64,000 nucleotides of DNA from Endothia cerciana (lineage: Eukaryota > Ascomycota > Sordariomycetes > Diaporthales > Cryphonectriaceae). The DNA lies in the NCBI GenBank assembly GCA_026119935.1, contig JALRMH010000027.1, positions 415,529 through 479,528 of the forward strand, read 5' to 3'. Of this stretch, positions 59,661 to 64,000 are shown piece by piece (positions within the stretch are counted from its first letter, which is position 1; every line of letters begins with the position of its first letter). The position numbers and the translations under genes were made by a program. The notes under the pieces are model-generated. The model was not told the DNA's origin and ran no database searches. It saw only the letters and a list, made by a program, of their open reading frames with translations.

Positions 59661-61055
59661 TTATTCCGGCTTGGGAGCGAGATAGTCAATGGATCCAAAA
59701 GGGTCAGCCAGAATTTGATCAGAAAGCGCACGGAAGATCTTGTCGTAAGCTTCAACTTTCCCATCCAACCCCCCGAACAAAGCGTCCAGGCCACCTTGCA
59801 TGCCGCCTCCGACATGAATACCAATCTTTTTGCGCCAGGCAGCTGTCTTCGGGATGAACTGCTCCATCGCAGCCCTGAAGAAAGCCTTCTCACGGCCACC
59901 ATGAACCTTACAAGACGGATGGATGTCCAGGGCTGTTTGGACCACGTCCGGATGCCAGTACACATGAGAGAGCTTCTTTCCCCACGTCCCCGCAACGAAG
60001 TCCTGGAACTCGCCGCTGTGGCGCGCGAGGTCGACCTCGGTGATAATGTCTCGCACCAACACATCGGTGTCGCTGGAGTCGGGCGGCAAACCGATGAGCA
60101 TGAGATCGTTGCCGTAGCCCGTGAGGATGTGCTTCTCCTTGATGAGACCGCTACGCATCAAAGCCGTCAGTGTGATTTGGATGTCCACTCGCTCCCTCTC
60201 TGCCGTGCCCAAGGCCCGCATGGTTTCGGGAACCGCGTCCAGTAGATCCTTCGCTGATAGTTCAATGCGGACGAGAGGAATGCCCAAGTAATCCGCAAGC
60301 TCCTGGGCCTCTTCGTGCTCATTTCCCCAGGGCGAGCCGGCACTATAAGCCGTCACCTTGAGGCCGGAACGGACAGCAAAGGTGGTGACAGCACCTGAGT
60401 CGATGCCCCCCGAGAGGAGAGAGGCAACCTCTTTATCAGAATCGGTAATCTCAGAGACTGCCTTTTGCACAGCGGAGACGAAGGCGGAGCCTGCTTCGTC
60501 GTAGTCTCTAATCTGAGGGTTCAAGGCAGAGAATAGAGGATCCCTATGCTCTTGCGTGCTCCAGAGCCAGCCGCTATCACCCTTCTTGAGTTCAAAGTAG
60601 GTATGCGAAGGCAGCTGGGACACTCCGTGGAAGCTCGTAGTACTGTCGCGGTTAATCACAGTGGGATCGACGAAGCCAACAGGCATCCCCCACTGCGAGC
60701 GGGCAGTATTCAAAGTGAAAGCGTTGCTTCCAATAGCCCATGCCCGAGTGGTTGTGTTTTGTATGGCATACAGCGGTGGGTTGTTCATGGCCGCCGTTTG
60801 GAATCGAACAAGGTCGCTTTTGACTTGGATCGAAGTGGTCCACTTAGGGAACTGCCTGGGGGCAGCATCTTGATCGAGCCAGGTGTATGCACCAGAAGTC
60901 AGAGCTGTGCCCTGCCCATAGACTCTGACCCCAGAGGGAGTGGTATGTTGGTGGGCTTTCTCGAGGGAAGCGATCGCCAGGTTGCTCAGCAAGATCCAAG
61001 ATGGAACAGGCTGTGCAACGGAGCTTGGGGTACCATTGGAAGATGAGCCAGCCAT
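59661..61055 (-). CDS. Asparagine-synthetase-superfamily enzyme, beta-lactam-synthetase-like
   Basis: A single exon from ATG gives 464 residues. The N-terminal half resembles the glutaminase-like fold but starts MAGSSS, with no Cys at position 2, so it should not hydrolyse glutamine. The synthetase half has the PPi-loop SGGIDS (215-220), LTGYGND with Tyr314, Glu349 in RHSGEF, and WRKKIGIH with Lys409/410. In beta-lactam synthetase and CarA a Tyr-Glu pair 34-35 residues apart and a Lys 61-63 residues further on catalyse ring closure. Here the spacings are 35 and 60-61. Expected chemistry: ATP adenylates a carboxylate, then an amine attacks, perhaps within the molecule to give a lactam. It is divergent from an MCT-type transporter, a possible exporter. 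Amide ligation between two molecules is an alternative. Confidence 0.88.
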   Translation of the reverse strand: MAGSSSNGTPSSVAQPVPSWILLSNLAIASLEKAHQHTTPSGVRVYGQGTALTSGAYTWLDQDAAPRQFPKWTTSIQVKSDLVRFQTAAMNNPPLYAIQNTTTRAWAIGSNAFTLNTARSQWGMPVGFVDPTVINRDSTTSFHGVSQLPSHTYFELKKGDSGWLWSTQEHRDPLFSALNPQIRDYDEAGSAFVSAVQKAVSEITDSDKEVASLLSGGIDSGAVTTFAVRSGLKVTAYSAGSPWGNEHEEAQELADYLGIPLVRIELSAKDLLDAVPETMRALGTAERERVDIQITLTALMRSGLIKEKHILTGYGNDLMLIGLPPDSSDTDVLVRDIITEVDLARHSGEFQDFVAGTWGKKLSHVYWHPDVVQTALDIHPSCKVHGGREKAFFRAAMEQFIPKTAAWRKKIGIHVGGGMQGGLDALFGGLDGKVEAYDKIFRALSDQILADPFGSIDYLAPKPE

Positions 61056-61809
61056 CTTAGAGAGTATTAAGATGTGTTGACAATTTGAACTAGGCAGAAC
61101 TCAAACGGGTCTGTGTGTGATTATTGAGCTGTGTGTTGGACCTGTGTTGCAGGTCTTACCTTTAGTCGGTGCTGAAGCGGCATACATATACTCCTCTCGA
61201 AGTAGACTTCATGGCGAAGCAGGTTCAGTAGAACAGACTCACAAAACCGCAGATGCATCATTGAGAAGACGGAGCAAATGGTTCCAATCTACGGAACGTA
61301 CTCTATCTAACTTCGGCGCTATAGCCTTCTCCTGTCTTGCGGAAGATCCAACAATCATTCAGGGGGTGGCTTGTAAGTGCTCGTTGTGATTAACAAAGGG
61401 AAGGTTTCATTGCATTGCATAGTGACCTGACTCGCACTACAATTGTCGGGGACTTACCTTTCTTCTACAGGCCGATCTGTCTAGGATTGAACAATGGCCA
61501 ATCATTTCTGTGTTGTTGCAATCGAAGCGAAAGTAGCTGACAAATCGTGCTTCTGCTAGTTGGCAATGTGTTGTCTGTCCTAAGTTGCATCCGGTGGGGA
61601 ATGCGGAGTACTCCATCTTGGAAACGCCCGTGGTAACATGTCATTGCCGCGCCCTCCGAATTCGCAATGCAGTTTACTAAACCGAAGCAGCCCGTCAAGG
61701 AAACCTCCGTATTTCACGACTTGGTTTTCTGCATGTCTGTCTGCAGGCCTTCGTTCAACAACAATAATCTCTTTATTCTGTAATAACTGAACTTTCGGAC
61801 TCCATTACG
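61056..61809. promoter_or_regulatory. Divergent promoter of the synthetase and MCT-type transporter genes
   Basis: A 754-base region between two opposed start codons, with no other gene supported. No shared operator could be picked out by eye. Confidence 0.45.
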
Positions 61810-63191
61810 ATGACTGCGGCTACAACGAACGAGAAACTCCCCGGGGAACTGGACAACAACCTGCCAAATTCAATCATTCACAATAACAGTACCGAGAGCT
61901 ACGATATATCGACACAGCACGATACGTCTGACCCGGGCCCTCCTCCAGATGGAGGCTTTCAGGCGTGGTCTCAAACAGTCGTGGCTCACCTGGTCATGTT
62001 CAACTCCTGGGGATACATCAACTCTTTCGGTTTCTTCCAGTCCTACTATGTCTCAGCACTAGGTGTGTCTCCGTCGGCAATCTCGTGGGTCGGCTCTGTT
62101 CAAATCTTCCTTATCTTCTTCATCGGCACGTTCTCAGGACGCGCGACGGACGCTGGGCACTACCGGAAGGTCCTAGTGGCCGGTACCTTTCTTCAACTGG
62201 TCGGAGTTTTCATGACTTCTTTATCAACAAAATACTGGCAGCTATTTCTGGCTCAAGGAATCTGCACAGGACTCGGAGATGGACTGACCTTCTGCCCAAC
62301 CATTGCGCTTCTGACGACCTACTTTGTCAAGAGAAGATCGATGGCTATTGCCATCAACGCCTCGGGTGCTGGCAGTGGAGGCATTGTCTTCCCTTTGATT
62401 GCACAACAGCTGCTCCCCAAGCTTGGCTTTGGCTGGACACTTAGGATAATGGGATTCGTGATGCTGTTCAACACAACCATCATCCTCGCTTTGGCAAGAA
62501 CCAGGCTACCTCCCAGGAAACTGGGACCAATCGTTGAATGGTCGAGTTTCAAGGAACTTCCTTACGCGTTATTCTGCGTTGGTATGTTCCTTAGCTTCTG
62601 GGCAATCTTTTTCGCTTTTTACTACGTCAGTTACTTCCTCCCCCCGTGGTCGGTCCAGTATCTAATGTCTAACAGGTCCCTACCTACGGCCGAACGGTGG
62701 TCGGCGTCTCGTCAGCGACCTCGTTAACACTTCTGCTTGTGATGAACGCAGTCGGTATACCAGCACGCATACTCCTAGCCGTGTTGTCGGACAGGTTTAT
62801 TGGCCCAATGAGAACCCTGATCTTAACGACATTTTTCTCGGGCCTTCTTCTCTATTGCTGGGAGTCTGTTAAGTCGGAGGGCCGGCTATTCGCTTTCTGC
62901 ATCATCTACGGATCTTTCGCTGGAGGCGTTCAGAGTGTTTTTCCAGCGGCTTGCTCCGGGCTCACAGCTGACTTGAGAAAAATGGGGATGAGGACAGGCA
63001 TGGTGTTCACGGTTGTTTCAGTCGCTTGTCTGACAGGTCCCCCCCTTGCTGGTGCACTCATTGAAAGGGGCGATGGGGACTTCCTTTACGCGCAAGTATT
63101 TGGAGGATCTGCGCTCATGGGGGGAACATTGGTTCTTCTCGCGGTGGCAATTTCTAATGGTACAATTGCCCTGTCTTGCTTGGGTAAATAA
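61810..63191 (+). CDS. MFS transporter, monocarboxylate (MCT) type
   Basis: Two exons (61810-62625, 62676-63191; intron 50 bases) give 443 residues. A polar N-terminus ends in the family hallmark PPPDGGFQAWSQ before TM1. Loop 2-3 has GRATDAGHYRKVL. About twelve membrane segments follow, with GICTGLGDGLTFCP in TM4 and YGSFAGGVQSVFPA in TM10. Fungal members (Mch-type) move carboxylates or small metabolites, and many sit in secondary metabolite clusters. Splicing at Tyr/Val restores YVPTYGRTVVG. It shares a promoter region with the lactam-synthetase-like gene. No lesion is seen. Confidence 0.92.
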
Positions 63192-63880
63192 GGCACGCAC
63201 CTCTCTAGTGTACTCTGAGGTACAGAGCTTGCGCCTTGCAATAGTAAAAGCTGTTGGCACTTGTACTTCATTATGTCATTCTACATCCCGTTCCGTGCGG
63301 CGTCTAACTGACGCCTATCGAGTACTTCGCTGAGTTCAATCCGTAGGTGGGAGCTCTTACTGCAGATCAACGCACAATCCATGATGAGCATGATGCCATT
63401 GAGAAAAGCCAGTATCTGCAAACTATCCACAAGGATACATCTTGACACGGAGCCTTGCAAGGGACGAAAAGCAAGGATTGAACCATAGGCCGCGCGGCTG
63501 ACGATCAGATCGCCGCCAAGCTTCCGGAAAGATCCCCGCTGCAAACCTTGATATGCATTACCCGTGGCAAACTTTATCTGCTGGAGAACCGGACTATTGA
63601 GGAGGCCGACGGACAGAATTCCTGAAATTGGGGTTGCATTCGGCGGCCCGGCCCATATGCGCTTCTTGCGGTATCAACAGGGGGGTTAAGTCGAAGGGGG
63701 TAGTTCTGAGCACCCCCCTTTCCTGGCACCCCCCGCCAGCCACACCTGTGGCAGAGAGCAAGTGGTCTCCTATATTTTGTGAGATGCAAGGCCTGACCCC
63801 GCTTAAAAGAGGGGCATGGTCGTGGCAGCTAGAGTGACGGGCAAGGCTCTGTCATTGGGTGGAGCACTGTCTTTAATTAG
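63192..63880. other. Intergenic with G/C hairpin tract
   Basis: No gene recognised. At 63680-63734 runs of 5-6 G are followed by two runs of 6 C and could fold as a hairpin. Confidence 0.4.
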
Positions 63881-64000
63881 AGGCTTTTTATTTAAGTACT
63901 TAAAAGTAAAGAAAGCTAACTCTTAGTATATAACTTTAAGATTTCTTTTTATAAATTTACTTAATAAGAATTAATAAACTATTATTTATTAAATTATATT
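63881..64000. repeat. AT-rich block at the right edge
   Basis: Composition shifts sharply to AT with many TA steps, as at 57950-58980. It probably begins a RIP-mutated repeat that continues outside the window. Confidence 0.5.

Noticed and set aside
59661..61055. Reading the synthetase as housekeeping asparagine synthetase
   Set aside because: No N-terminal Cys for glutaminase activity, shorter length, and the Tyr/Glu/Lys pattern fits lactam-forming relatives better.
63680..63734. G and C runs as a transcription terminator
   Set aside because: Rho-independent terminators do not apply in a fungal nucleus; only a possible hairpin is noted.
1..64000. CRISPR arrays, bacterial operons, rRNA
   Set aside because: No regularly spaced repeats, no Shine-Dalgarno-led gene strings and no rRNA text were seen; introns mark the DNA as eukaryotic. 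No tRNA could be picked out with confidence by eye.

Overview
The window is nuclear DNA of a filamentous ascomycete (Pezizomycotina). The intact genes carry short GT-AG introns of about 50-100 bases. The gene families (Zn2Cys6 regulators, fungal P450, NCS1 permease, 2EXR, DUF6536, DUF3716, HeLo-kinase, Ty3/Gypsy gag) are fungal, and several dead genes carry stop codons of the kind left by repeat-induced point mutation (RIP). Species and genus cannot be fixed from the sequence alone.

Left edge (1-6 kb): a heavily broken gene for a large, probably secreted protein with a DUF7223-like C-terminus and a TULIP/P47-like N-terminus, then unassigned small ORFs. From 6.5 to 22.5 kb lies a compact, intact catabolic-looking cluster: a Zn2Cys6 regulator, an SDR reductase, a dihydroxyacetone synthase-type transketolase, a sorbitol/xylitol dehydrogenase-type MDR enzyme, a Baeyer-Villiger-type flavin monooxygenase, a succinate-semialdehyde dehydrogenase-type ALDH and a sugar-porter MFS permease. 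Three of its promoter regions carry CGG-N10-CCG sites, which fits co-control by the adjacent regulator. The likely theme is import and oxidation of a polyol or ketose-derived compound, but the substrate is unknown.

From 23 to 45 kb decayed and intact genes alternate: a dead T-C-A NRPS whose A domain runs straight into part of an aminotransferase, the tail of a UPC2-like regulator, two secreted alpha/beta hydrolases, a dead HeLo/kinase gene, an intact ent-kaurene-oxidase-like P450, a dead DHA1-type MFS transporter, a dead 2EXR gene and a broken hydantoinase/oxoprolinase-DUF917 gene. The last is divergent from an intact NCS1 (hydantoin/allantoin/purine-type) permease at 46-48 kb.

From 48 to 59 kb the DNA is a gene graveyard: a dead DUF6536 membrane protein, a DUF3716 fragment, a gag fragment, a broken F-box gene and a very AT-rich stretch holding a candidate solo LTR. 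At 59.6-63.2 kb an intact divergent pair follows. One is an asparagine-synthetase-superfamily enzyme that keeps the Tyr-Glu-Lys pattern of beta-lactam synthetases and lacks the glutaminase cysteine. The other is an MCT-type MFS transporter. This pair is the most interesting candidate for an undescribed biosynthetic system in the window.
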